From NCBI GenBank assembly GCA_034435835.1, contig DAOTWF010000014.1, positions 1 to 13,890 on the forward strand: a stretch of 13,890 bases of DNA, written 5' to 3'. Both the position numbers and the translations under genes were made by a program. The notes below the pieces were generated by a model. The model saw only the letters and a list, made by a program, of their open reading frames with translations. It had not been told where the DNA came from and did no database searches. This document shows positions 7,744-13,817 of the stretch, piece after piece. Source of the DNA: CALJTV01 sp034435835 (lineage in GTDB: Bacteria; Chloroflexota; Dehalococcoidia; GIF9; UBA5629). Position 1 is the stretch's first letter, and every line of letters starts with the position of its first letter.

Positions 7744-8504
7744 CGGGCAAGTTTGATGTTGGCTGTCTGCTTTACGATGCTCACAAACTCTTGAGCTTTA
7801 AGGCTAGCACCCCCGACTAAGGCGCCATCGATTTCCTGTTCGGAGACAAATTCGGCGATGTTACTACTGGTGACACTTCCGCCATAAAGTATACGCACCA
7901 TTTGGGATATTTCTTTGCCCCACATGTCCGATAGAAGCATACGTATGAAAGCAATGGCATGGCCTGCATCTTTGCCTGTTGCTGCCTTACCGGTTCCGAT
8001 AGCCCATATCGGCTCATAGGCAATCACCAGTTGTGTGGTAGGAACCACGTTGTCTAAACCAACTTTTATCTGGCGTGTCAGTACCTGCTCGGTTTTGTGT
8101 GCTTCGTTATCCTCAAGACTTTCGCCAACGCACAAGATGGGGTTGAGGTTATGTGATATGGCTTTTTTGACCTTTCTATTAACGATGTCGTCTGTCTCAC
8201 CAAAATATTGCCTTCGTTCTGAGTGTCCGAGGATAACAAATTGGCATATACCAGCCAACATTATTGGCGAAATCTCACCTGTGTAGGCACCTTTGTCCTC
8301 AAAATGCATGTTCTGGGCACCTAGTTTTATCGAATTATTCTTTAAAAGGTTGCCAATAGTTACCAGAAAAATGAACGGCGGGCAGATTACCTTCTCCACA
8401 CCTGTAAGTTCATCCAGTTCATTTTTTATTGACCGAACTAACTCAAGTGCCTCAGCAAGGTTTGTATGCATTTTCCAGTTTCCAACAATAAGGGGCTGCC
8501 TCAA
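7740..8504 (-). CDS. tpiA: Triose-phosphate isomerase
   Basis: TpiA interconverts dihydroxyacetone phosphate and glyceraldehyde 3-phosphate. The 254-residue TIM barrel is full length, with N9 and K11 (GNWKMH), electrophile H94 (ILGHSERR, 91-98), catalytic base E164 (AYEPIWAIGTG, 162-172), and the phosphate-gripping YGGSV (207-211) and GALVGGASL (228-236). The start is a TTG at 8504-8502, supported by GGAG eight bases upstream; the next methionine (residue 12) would remove N9 and K11, so it is excluded. The gap to the apgM stop is only three bases. With pgk and apgM it forms a triose-phosphate metabolism block, probably running in the gluconeogenic direction in an autotroph-like or acetate-fed host (inference). 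Confidence 0.97.
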   Translation of the reverse strand: MRQPLIVGNWKMHTNLAEALELVRSIKNELDELTGVEKVICPPFIFLVTIGNLLKNNSIKLGAQNMHFEDKGAYTGEISPIMLAGICQFVILGHSERRQYFGETDDIVNRKVKKAISHNLNPILCVGESLEDNEAHKTEQVLTRQIKVGLDNVVPTTQLVIAYEPIWAIGTGKAATGKDAGHAIAFIRMLLSDMWGKEISQMVRILYGGSVTSSNIAEFVSEQEIDGALVGGASLKAQEFVSIVKQTANIKLAR

Positions 8505-8507
8505 TCG

Positions 8508-9716
8508 TTAAGCTCCGAATTTATTCAGTTTGAGTGCGTGCGCCATAGCTAGTGGCATTACATCAAGGGCTGAGAGTCTTCCTAGTTCTCCAGAGGCACA
8601 AAGTGTCTCAGAGAACCCATTCACCCCTTTCCGACGGCACCAGGGTGATGATATCAAAATGGGGACTGGGTGCCAGCTATGTCCTTTCAACAAGGCAGGG
8701 GTAGAGTGGTCGCCGGTAATTACTAGAACATCAGGTTTCAGGGCAAGCAGTTCAGGCAATATCTTGTCGACTTGTTCAATCACCTTAACCTTCCGCTCGA
8801 AGTCGCCGTCCTCTCCGGCACTGTCAGCCTCTTTGACATGTATGTAAAAGAAATCGTGCTGATTATAGCAACCAGCCATAATTCCAAGTGCTTCCTCAAA
8901 ACCACCGTTGGCGCTGTGTACTTCCATTCCCACGAGTTTGGCCAGCCCTTTATACATAGGGTATTTGGCAATGGCTGCTGGTTTTAGTTTATAGATCTTT
9001 GTCATGGGTGGGATATCTGGCAATCGTGAGAACCCTCGTAGCAAAATCATATTAGCCGGATAGTGGTTCATCAGTATTTTCCTTGCTTCTTCGACAAACG
9101 TGTTAACTAAGTTAGCTGTAGAAGTACTTTCAGGGCTTTGAGGAAAAACCTTGTACGGCAATAAGCCTGTCTTCTGGGGATCTGTGTCACTCAGGTCTGG
9201 GGACAGTTCCTTACCACGCAGCACTAGCGCAAACCTGTGTTCCCTCACGGGTTGTACAAAGAGTTCTACGCTAGGCAACTTAATCTGGCTCAGTAGCGAA
9301 CAAAGTTCTACGCATTTTTCCGTGGTGATGCGGCCAGCTCTACGATCGGTGATTATCCCAGCCTCATCAACCGTGCAGAAGTTGCCCCGGGCTGCAATGT
9401 CGTTCTGTGAAAGTTGGAAACCGATTCCGAGTGCTTCGAGCACTCCTCTGCCAATGGAAAACTCCAGAGGGTCATAGCCAAATAGTGCCAAGTGTGCCGG
9501 TCCACTTCCTGGTGTGATGCCCGGGCTGATGGGATCTATTAGCCCACAGGCAGCCGAGCTGGCCAACTCATCAAGGTGCGGGGTAAATGCAGTCTCAAGT
9601 TCTGTTTTACCAGTTTTTTTGTGTGGCAGTCCGCCAAGTCCGTCGATCACAAGCATTACTATTTTGCTTGGCGAGGTAACAGTTATCTCCTCTAATGCTG
9701 CTAAGTTAATTGTCAT
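8508..9716 (-). CDS. apgM: 2,3-bisphosphoglycerate-independent phosphoglycerate mutase, archaeal (ApgM) type
   Basis: This 402-residue alkaline-phosphatase-superfamily enzyme interconverts 3- and 2-phosphoglycerate using two metal ions. It matches the shorter archaeal-type ApgM (about 400 residues) rather than the roughly 510-residue GpmI of most bacteria. Visible features are the first metal aspartate D25 in VIDGLGGLP, the nucleophile region PGSGPAHLALFGYDP (69-83) with S71 as probable phosphorylated serine, the variable insert domain (about 110-270), HVKEADSAGEDGD (293-305), TGDHSTP (334-340) with D336 and H337, and HSWHPVP (346-352). The metal set appears complete. The ATG overlaps the pgk stop by four bases, so translation should be coupled. 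A homoserine-kinase-like or phosphonopyruvate-decarboxylase-like annotation occurs for this family in databases, but the pgk/tpiA context argues for the mutase. Confidence 0.93.
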   Translation of the reverse strand: MTINLAALEEITVTSPSKIVMLVIDGLGGLPHKKTGKTELETAFTPHLDELASSAACGLIDPISPGITPGSGPAHLALFGYDPLEFSIGRGVLEALGIGFQLSQNDIAARGNFCTVDEAGIITDRRAGRITTEKCVELCSLLSQIKLPSVELFVQPVREHRFALVLRGKELSPDLSDTDPQKTGLLPYKVFPQSPESTSTANLVNTFVEEARKILMNHYPANMILLRGFSRLPDIPPMTKIYKLKPAAIAKYPMYKGLAKLVGMEVHSANGGFEEALGIMAGCYNQHDFFYIHVKEADSAGEDGDFERKVKVIEQVDKILPELLALKPDVLVITGDHSTPALLKGHSWHPVPILISSPWCRRKGVNGFSETLCASGELGRLSALDVMPLAMAHALKLNKFGA

Positions 9717-10906
9717 GTCTCCTTGTCTTGCAGTACTGCGACACCCGGGAGTGTTTTGCCCTCGAGGAACTTCAGGCTTGCACCGCCACCTGTGGACACA
9801 TGGCTCATTTTATCTGCCAGCCCCATATTTTCAACAACCTCTGCTGTGGAGCCGCCACCTATCATGGTTGTGGCGTTAATATTGGCTAGCACTTCAGCCA
9901 TCGCTCTAGTTCCGTGAGCGAAGGCAGGTATTTCGTATATTCCCATAGGACCATTCCAAAAAATTGTCCGACATTTCTCGAGCTCTTTTGAAAAGCTTTC
10001 GATCGTTTTGGGACCTATATCAACTATATGTTCGTCAGGCGATATTTCTGTGACTGGGACTATTCTAGTTGTTGTCCCCTGCTTCGGGTCACTGGTAACA
10101 ACTACATCCGAGGGTAGCAGTATCCTCGTCCCATTCTTGCTAGCGGCTGTGATGATGGTATTTGCGGTCTCCAGCCTGTCGACTTCGACTGATGAGGCTC
10201 CGGTCTGGTATCCTTTGGCTTTGAGAAACAGGGATGACATGCCGCCGCCAATTAGCAGAATATCTACTTTCGGTAGTATATTCTGGATAAGGCCGACTTT
10301 ATCACTGACCTTGGCACCACCTAAAAGTGCAGCGAAAGGGTGCTCAGGAGAAGCCAGGATCTTACTTAATGCCGTTAGTTCCTTTTCCATAAGCAGACCG
10401 GCAACTGCTGGAATGTATTTGGCTACCCCCACTGTCGAGGCATGGGCACGGTGTGCAGTGCCAAACGCATCATTTACATAGACATCAGCCAAATTTGCTA
10501 AGGACCTGGCAAAACCAGGATCGTTGGCTTCTTCCTCCGGGTGAAAACGGACATTTTCAAGAAGTAGTATGTCACCGTCTTTAAGTTTAGCTACTGCCTG
10601 CTCTACCTCAGCGCCAATGCAATCGGGTGCTATAGAGACCGATATCCCCATTAGCTGGGAGAGTCTGCTTGCCAGAGGTTTAACTCTTAGTTCCTCAACG
10701 ACTTGTCCATCCGGGCGTCCCAAATGAGTACACAGAACGACTCTAGCCCCATGATCGACCAGGTACTTTATTGTCGGCAGTGCTGCTCTGATCCGGCTAT
10801 CATTGGTAATAACGCCCGAGCTCGAGTCCAGTGGCACGTTGAAGTCTACTCTTACTAGTACTCTTTTTCCTTTCACATCTATGTCTTTAACTGTCTTCTT
10901 GTTCAT
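9713..10906 (-). CDS. pgk: Phosphoglycerate kinase
   Basis: Pgk transfers phosphate between 1,3-bisphosphoglycerate and ADP. The 397-residue protein is full length with both lobes: RVDFNVP (19-25), R38, HLGRP (61-65), R120, AHRAH (151-155), GGAKVSDK (196-203), WNGPMGIYE (317-325), GGGSTAEV (350-357) and STGGGASL (371-378). One small oddity is K379 directly after STGGGASL, where most bacterial enzymes have glutamate; its effect is unknown. The ATG at 10906 has AAAGGGT four to five bases upstream and lies inside the last codons of cooC (20-base overlap). The stop overlaps the apgM start by four bases. No gap or enolase gene is in the window. Confidence 0.97.
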   Translation of the reverse strand: MNKKTVKDIDVKGKRVLVRVDFNVPLDSSSGVITNDSRIRAALPTIKYLVDHGARVVLCTHLGRPDGQVVEELRVKPLASRLSQLMGISVSIAPDCIGAEVEQAVAKLKDGDILLLENVRFHPEEEANDPGFARSLANLADVYVNDAFGTAHRAHASTVGVAKYIPAVAGLLMEKELTALSKILASPEHPFAALLGGAKVSDKVGLIQNILPKVDILLIGGGMSSLFLKAKGYQTGASSVEVDRLETANTIITAASKNGTRILLPSDVVVTSDPKQGTTTRIVPVTEISPDEHIVDIGPKTIESFSKELEKCRTIFWNGPMGIYEIPAFAHGTRAMAEVLANINATTMIGGGSTAEVVENMGLADKMSHVSTGGGASLKFLEGKTLPGVAVLQDKET

Positions 10907-11687
10907 GTTTACCCTTTACGCTTTTTTCAAGCCGCTGTTTGATCTGATTCACCTCGTCCAGTGCCGACTTGGCAATTTCAAAGACACCCTTTCCAAGTTT
11001 ATCAGCGTTGGCGATGTCAGGGTGGTAGTTAACAAATCCCAAGATTTCGAAGTCAGTAAGGTTGTCGGTAATAAATTTACGTTCCTTTTCGTCGTGGGTC
11101 TTTGAGCCCACTATATAGCACCTTCGGATTCCCAGATCCTTGGCAAGATCTTGTATCGCTCGAGCTGTCTGAAAACTCCTCTGTCCTGGTTCTACAACTA
11201 TCAATAGGGCATCTACTGCCTTTGCGGTACCACGACCTAGGTTTTCAACACCGGCATCCATATCCATTATGACTACCTCGGACCGGGCCAATACCAGATG
11301 ACTGACTAGGCTTCTAAGCAGGGCACTTTCGGGGCACATACAGCCCCCACCGCCCTTTTTGACTGTACCCATTACCAGTAGTCTGATGCCATCGATACGA
11401 ACGGAAAAGCGCTCGGGAAGGTCATCAACTTTCGGGTTCAGCTTAAAGAAGGCTCCATAGTTGCCTGGTCTAGCACCGGTGCGCTCTTCTATTAGATCCT
11501 CGAGCTCGGCAATTGGTACTATGTTGGCGGCATCCTCTTTACTTATGCCAAGTGCAGTAGCCAGGTTGGCATCGGGGTTAGCGTCAATAGCTATTACTTC
11601 TCTCCCCTCGGTAGAATATGCCCATGCAAGCAAGCTTGCCAGTGTGGTTTTGCCTACTCCCCCCTTGCCAGTTATAGCTATCTTCAT
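10887..11687 (-). CDS. cooC: CooC-type nickel-insertion ATPase (CO dehydrogenase maturation factor)
   Basis: CooC proteins are MinD-like P-loop ATPases that help load nickel into carbon monoxide dehydrogenase or acetyl-CoA synthase. With the start chosen here the protein has 266 residues: deviant Walker A GKGGVGKTT (7-15), DANPD (35-39), the dimer metal-binding pair C116 and C118 in GGGGCMCPE, Walker-B-like MDMDAGVENL (141-150) and VVEPGQRS (164-171). The CxC pair is the CooC hallmark and separates it from plain MinD/ParA. The frame is open back to a GTG at 11720, but the conserved fold begins at this ATG (11687), and GGAG lies ten bases before it, so the shorter start is preferred. It heads the gene train and overlaps pgk by 20 bases. 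No CODH gene is in the window, so the exact client enzyme is unknown. Confidence 0.88.
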   Translation of the reverse strand: MKIAITGKGGVGKTTLASLLAWAYSTEGREVIAIDANPDANLATALGISKEDAANIVPIAELEDLIEERTGARPGNYGAFFKLNPKVDDLPERFSVRIDGIRLLVMGTVKKGGGGCMCPESALLRSLVSHLVLARSEVVIMDMDAGVENLGRGTAKAVDALLIVVEPGQRSFQTARAIQDLAKDLGIRRCYIVGSKTHDEKERKFITDNLTDFEILGFVNYHPDIANADKLGKGVFEIAKSALDEVNQIKQRLEKSVKGKHEQEDS

Positions 11688-11780
11688 AATAGGCATACTC
11701 CAGGCGCCGAGCCATAGCACTCGTATTACGCAAATCCTGTTATGTCATTTGCTTTAGAGCTATGAGTATAGCTAATGCTG

Positions 11781-11828
11781 ATGTCAAAAATCAAGGGTGA
11801 TGCCAAAGGCAGATTATTGGCACCACCC
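11781..11828 (-). terminator. Intrinsic terminator downstream of the hydroxyacyl-CoA dehydrogenase gene
   Basis: Read on the minus strand, GGGTGGTGCCAA (11828-11817) pairs with TTGGCATCACCC (11806-11795) across a 10-base loop, giving a 12-bp stem with one G-U pair. It is followed by TTGATTTTTGACA. The G-U pair makes it stronger in the minus than the plus direction. It lies 32 bases after the dehydrogenase stop and insulates cooC-pgk from that gene. A TTGACA hexamer (11787-11782) starts inside the T-tract and could be part of a promoter for the cooC train, but no good -10 is seen. Confidence 0.85.
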
Positions 11829-11859
11829 TCTCTGTTATGTATGTCTGTATGCGGTTAAC

Positions 11860-12633
11860 TTACTTCCAGCCAGCCCGGGCTCCGAAGCCCATTGCCATAG
11901 GACCTATTGGCCAGTTGAAGCCCAATGTCATCACTGTGTCGATGTCTTCTGGTTTTTCAACCACGCCTTCTTCCAAGATCTTCCTTGCCTCTCGTCCTAT
12001 CGCCGTATAAATGCGGTTGCCCACGTGTCCAAGGTCACCAGGCATATCCTTAACTTTCACGGGGATCTTGCCTATTTTTTGGCAAAATGTTACACAGGCC
12101 TCTAGTACGTCCTTGGACAGCTCAGGTGTCCAAATGACCTCCACCAGCCTCATGATGTTTGCTGGACTGAAGAAATGGAGTCCAAGAAATCTGTCTTTCC
12201 GATTGGTGACTGCTGCTAAATCCCTTATCGTAAAGAACGAGGTGTTGCTGGCAAACACCGCCTCTTTCTTTACTATACCATCCAACTCTTTAAAGAGCTG
12301 GAGTTTCAGGTCTTTGTTTTCAAGCTGCCCGGGATTAGCTCCGCCGATTGCCTCGATGAGGAGGTCCACTGACTTAAAATCCTCCAGCTTGGTGGTGAGG
12401 GTCAAATTCGCTAGTGCCTGGTCCATTTGCTCTTTTGTTATCTTGCCTCGGTCAACCGCACCCTTCATACCAAAACGGCCGTTAATCATGTCATCTTTGG
12501 CTTTGGCAAGTATCTCGTCATTCAAATCCCGTCCGATCACCTTGTAACCAGCCAACAAGGCTGATATGGAAATACCACGGCCCATTACTCCCATACCTAC
12601 CATACCTACGGTCTTAATGTCTTCTACTTTCAT
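11860..12633 (-). CDS. 3-hydroxyacyl-CoA dehydrogenase family protein with short C-terminus
   Basis: The protein resembles NAD-dependent 3-hydroxybutyryl/3-hydroxyacyl-CoA dehydrogenases, which oxidise or form 3-hydroxyacyl-CoA. The Rossmann domain has GMGVMG (13-18), D36 and E94; ASNTS (128-132), catalytic H153 in GLHFFSP and E165 in LVEVI follow, then N206 in GHVGNRI. With the start chosen it has 257 residues against about 280-290 in the family. The alignable sequence stops soon after NWPIGPMAMG (240-249), so the last helices of the C-terminal dimerisation domain and the usual GKGFYDY-like end are missing. The PG-to-NR segment (198-207) is about three residues longer than usual. The frame is open up to 12681, but a perfect AAAGGAGGT five bases before the ATG at 12633 fixes the start. 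It has its own promoter and terminator. Activity and true substrate are uncertain. Confidence 0.82.
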   Translation of the reverse strand: MKVEDIKTVGMVGMGVMGRGISISALLAGYKVIGRDLNDEILAKAKDDMINGRFGMKGAVDRGKITKEQMDQALANLTLTTKLEDFKSVDLLIEAIGGANPGQLENKDLKLQLFKELDGIVKKEAVFASNTSFFTIRDLAAVTNRKDRFLGLHFFSPANIMRLVEVIWTPELSKDVLEACVTFCQKIGKIPVKVKDMPGDLGHVGNRIYTAIGREARKILEEGVVEKPEDIDTVMTLGFNWPIGPMAMGFGARAGWK

Positions 12634-12638
12634 AATAA

Positions 12639-12647
12639 ACCTCCTTT
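12639..12647 (-). promoter_or_regulatory. Strong ribosome binding site deciding the dehydrogenase start
   Basis: AAAGGAGGT on the minus strand lies five bases (TTATT) before the ATG at 12633. It rules out the longer open frame that begins 16 codons upstream. Confidence 0.9.
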
Positions 12648-12671
12648 GATAAGCATTTGAAACCAATTGCA

Positions 12672-12701
12672 ATTGTAGCACAGCGATGTTTCGCCGCGCA
12701 A
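12672..12701 (-). promoter_or_regulatory. Promoter of the dehydrogenase gene
   Basis: On the minus strand, TTGCGC (12701-12696) and TACAAT (12677-12672) are separated by 18 bases, and TG one base before the -10 gives an extended -10 element. The predicted transcript start lies about 30 bases upstream of the dehydrogenase start codon. Confidence 0.65.
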
Positions 12702-12824
12702 GTCAAGTCATGATGGGAGTGGCGGTAAACCGCAAACATCACAAGAATGAAGACGTAAGGCTGAAGTGCCCTGCTTGTTTTGAAGGACCGAAGCGGGATA
12801 ATGTGCGATGCTGTCGACACCAGG

Positions 12825-12853
12825 TTGCGTTGATGGTATGCCACTGTTATAAT
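12825..12853 (+). promoter_or_regulatory. Promoter of the coiled-coil gene and probably the first tRNAs
   Basis: TTGCGT (12825-12830), a 17-base spacer and a perfect TATAAT (12848-12853) preceded by TGT form an extended -10 promoter. The predicted transcript start is near 12860, leaving a leader of about 80 bases before the ATG at 12940. Confidence 0.75.
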
Positions 12854-12939
12854 CTAGGTGGTTGGCGTGCAGACCAGAAGAGAAACCAGGTAACACCAAC
12901 GCAAGATATTGACTACGCGATTTTAAGGAAGGTCGACAT

Positions 12940-13386
12940 ATGGCTAAAAAGCAGCGGAGAGAGCTAGTTGAGAGCATAATAAAGACATTGCTCGACTCCG
13001 AGATTCCAGAAATACAGGCTCAGGCCAAAAAGCTCGCTGAGCAGATAAAGAAGCTTGAAGAGCACAGTCAGAAGCTTCGAGAATATATATCCCAGCTGGA
13101 AAGTCTAGCCTCGGAGGAAGCCAGCGTTGTGGTCGAGGGCAAGATTACCGAATTGCTCAGCAATCTTGATAGCGCCTTAAGCGAGCTGCGGAAAAGATCG
13201 AAAAAGGTTGTACCTGTTGTGACAGAGGCGAGGGCACGGGCGGCAACGGAAGAGATTTCCGAGACAACACCTCCAAGGGGGCAAATGGAATACAAGGAGG
13301 AAGAAGTCGTGCTGCCGCGTCCGGCGATAAGTGTAGAGAAATATATCACGCCGGAAGGCTTTGTTATAAGGAAGACACGGCGTTAG
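12940..13386 (+). CDS. Hypothetical charged coiled-coil protein, 148 residues
   Basis: I do not recognise this family. Residues 1-90 are strongly helical and charged, with heptad-like spacing of leucine and isoleucine (for example IKKLEEHSQKLREYISQLE, 36-54), so a coiled coil is likely. Residues 91-125 are rich in A, E, T and P and probably disordered. The tail EKYITPEGFVIRKTRR (133-148) is short, basic and looks like a conserved docking or binding segment. There is no signal peptide or membrane segment, so it is cytoplasmic. The start is well supported by AAGGAAGG seven bases before the ATG and by a strong promoter. The stop codon (13384-13386) is only seven bases before tRNA-Arg, so the two are almost certainly on one transcript. 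Possible roles such as nucleoid or RNA binding are guesses only. Confidence 0.8.
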   Translation: MAKKQRRELVESIIKTLLDSEIPEIQAQAKKLAEQIKKLEEHSQKLREYISQLESLASEEASVVVEGKITELLSNLDSALSELRKRSKKVVPVVTEARARAATEEISETTPPRGQMEYKEEEVVLPRPAISVEKYITPEGFVIRKTRR

Positions 13387-13393
13387 AAGCTAC

Positions 13394-13467
13394 GCCCCTG
13401 TAGCTCAGCAGGATAGAGCAGCGGTTTCCTAAACCGCGTGTCGGGCGTTCGAATCGCCCCAGGGGTA
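13394..13467 (+). tRNA. tRNA-Arg (anticodon CCU)
   Basis: The acceptor stem GCCCCTG (13394-13400) pairs with CAGGGGT (13460-13466), with a G1-U72 wobble at the end; the discriminator is A13467. The anticodon arm is GCGGT-TTCCTAA-ACCGC, giving CCT, which reads AGG. The T arm is GGGCG-TTCGAAT-CGCCC. No CCA is encoded. It begins seven bases after the coiled-coil gene stop and has no promoter of its own visible. Confidence 0.95.
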
Positions 13468-13488
13468 CTTGAAGCAAAATTTATGGAT

Positions 13489-13565
13489 AGGGGTGTAGCT
13501 CAGCTTGGTAGAGCAGCGGTCTCCAAAACCGCAGGCCGCGGGTTCGAGTCCTGCCACCCCTGCCA
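13489..13565 (+). tRNA. tRNA-Trp (anticodon CCA)
   Basis: The acceptor stem AGGGGTG (13489-13495) pairs with CACCCCT (13555-13561). G13562 is the discriminator, as in bacterial tRNA-Trp, and CCA is encoded at 13563-13565. The anticodon arm GCGGT-CTCCAAA-ACCGC places CCA at 34-36. It lies 21 bases after tRNA-Arg. Confidence 0.96.
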
Positions 13566-13597
13566 GAGATAAAAATTATGTGGGCATAGGAGCAATT

Positions 13598-13684
13598 GCC
13601 GAGGTGGTGGAACTGGTAGACACGCCATCTTGAGGGGGTGGTGGGCGAAAGCCCGTAGGAGTTCAAATCTCCTCCTCGGCACCA
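13598..13684 (+). tRNA. tRNA-Leu (anticodon GAG)
   Basis: The acceptor stem GCCGAGG (13598-13604) pairs with CCTCGGC, the discriminator is A13681 and CCA is encoded (13682-13684). The anticodon arm CCATC-TTGAGGG-GGTGG gives GAG, reading CUU and CUC. The long variable arm (GGGC-GAAA-GCCC) is of class II type. It is the second leucine isoacceptor in the window after the UAG one at the left end. Confidence 0.95.
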
Positions 13685-13685
13685 T

Positions 13686-13713
13686 TTGCGATAGATAAGT
13701 CATTTGTTATAAT
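13686..13713 (+). promoter_or_regulatory. Promoter of tRNA-Gly (and probably tRNA-Cys)
   Basis: TTGCGA (13686-13691), a 16-base spacer and a perfect TATAAT (13708-13713) preceded by TGT form an extended -10 promoter. The tRNA begins ten bases after the -10, so the transcript would start just ahead of the mature 5' end. Confidence 0.7.
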
Positions 13714-13723
13714 TTAAAGTAGA

Positions 13724-13798
13724 GCGGAAGTAGTTCAGCGGTAGAACACCTCCTTGCCAAGGAGGGGGTCGCGAGTTCGAATCTCGTCTTCCGCTCCA
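13724..13798 (+). tRNA. tRNA-Gly (anticodon GCC)
   Basis: The acceptor stem GCGGAAG (13724-13730) pairs with CTTCCGC (13788-13794), the discriminator is T13795 and CCA is encoded (13796-13798). The anticodon arm CCTCC-TTGCCAA-GGAGG gives GCC, reading GGC and GGU. The T arm is GCGAG-TTCGAAT-CTCGT. A promoter lies directly upstream. Confidence 0.96.
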
Positions 13799-13817
13799 TT
13801 TTTGATTTGGGCATACT

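Larger units (their letters stand above)
12634..12939. other. Divergent intergenic region between the dehydrogenase and coiled-coil genes
   Basis: This stretch of about 306 bases holds one promoter for each flanking gene and a short GCGG-TAAA-CCGC dyad (12722-12733). A cysteine-rich plus-strand reading frame crosses it, but it has no ribosome site and runs through the promoter, so it is not called. No RNA gene was recognised in the roughly 120 bases between the two promoters. Confidence 0.6.

Noticed and set aside
10008..10481. 157-residue plus-strand frame opposite pgk
   Set aside because: It is antisense to pgk, serine- and threonine-rich as expected of a shadow frame, and lacks initiation signals.
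11688..11720. Longer cooC start at the GTG at 11720
   Set aside because: The added 11 residues precede the conserved first strand of the fold, and the ATG at 11687 has a GGAG at a workable distance.
11840..11880. Frameshift explaining the short dehydrogenase C-terminus
   Set aside because: Both alternative frames past the stop end soon and show no family sequence, so no single-base change restores a normal end.
12011..12547. 178-residue plus-strand frame opposite the dehydrogenase gene
   Set aside because: It lies antisense within a gene whose protein family is clear; the composition is that of a shadow frame and no start signal is seen.
12686..12967. Plus-strand 93-residue cysteine-rich reading frame between the dehydrogenase and coiled-coil genes
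   Set aside because: It has no ribosome binding site, runs through the strong promoter at 12825-12853 and into the start of the well-supported coiled-coil gene, and its cysteines form no recognisable motif.
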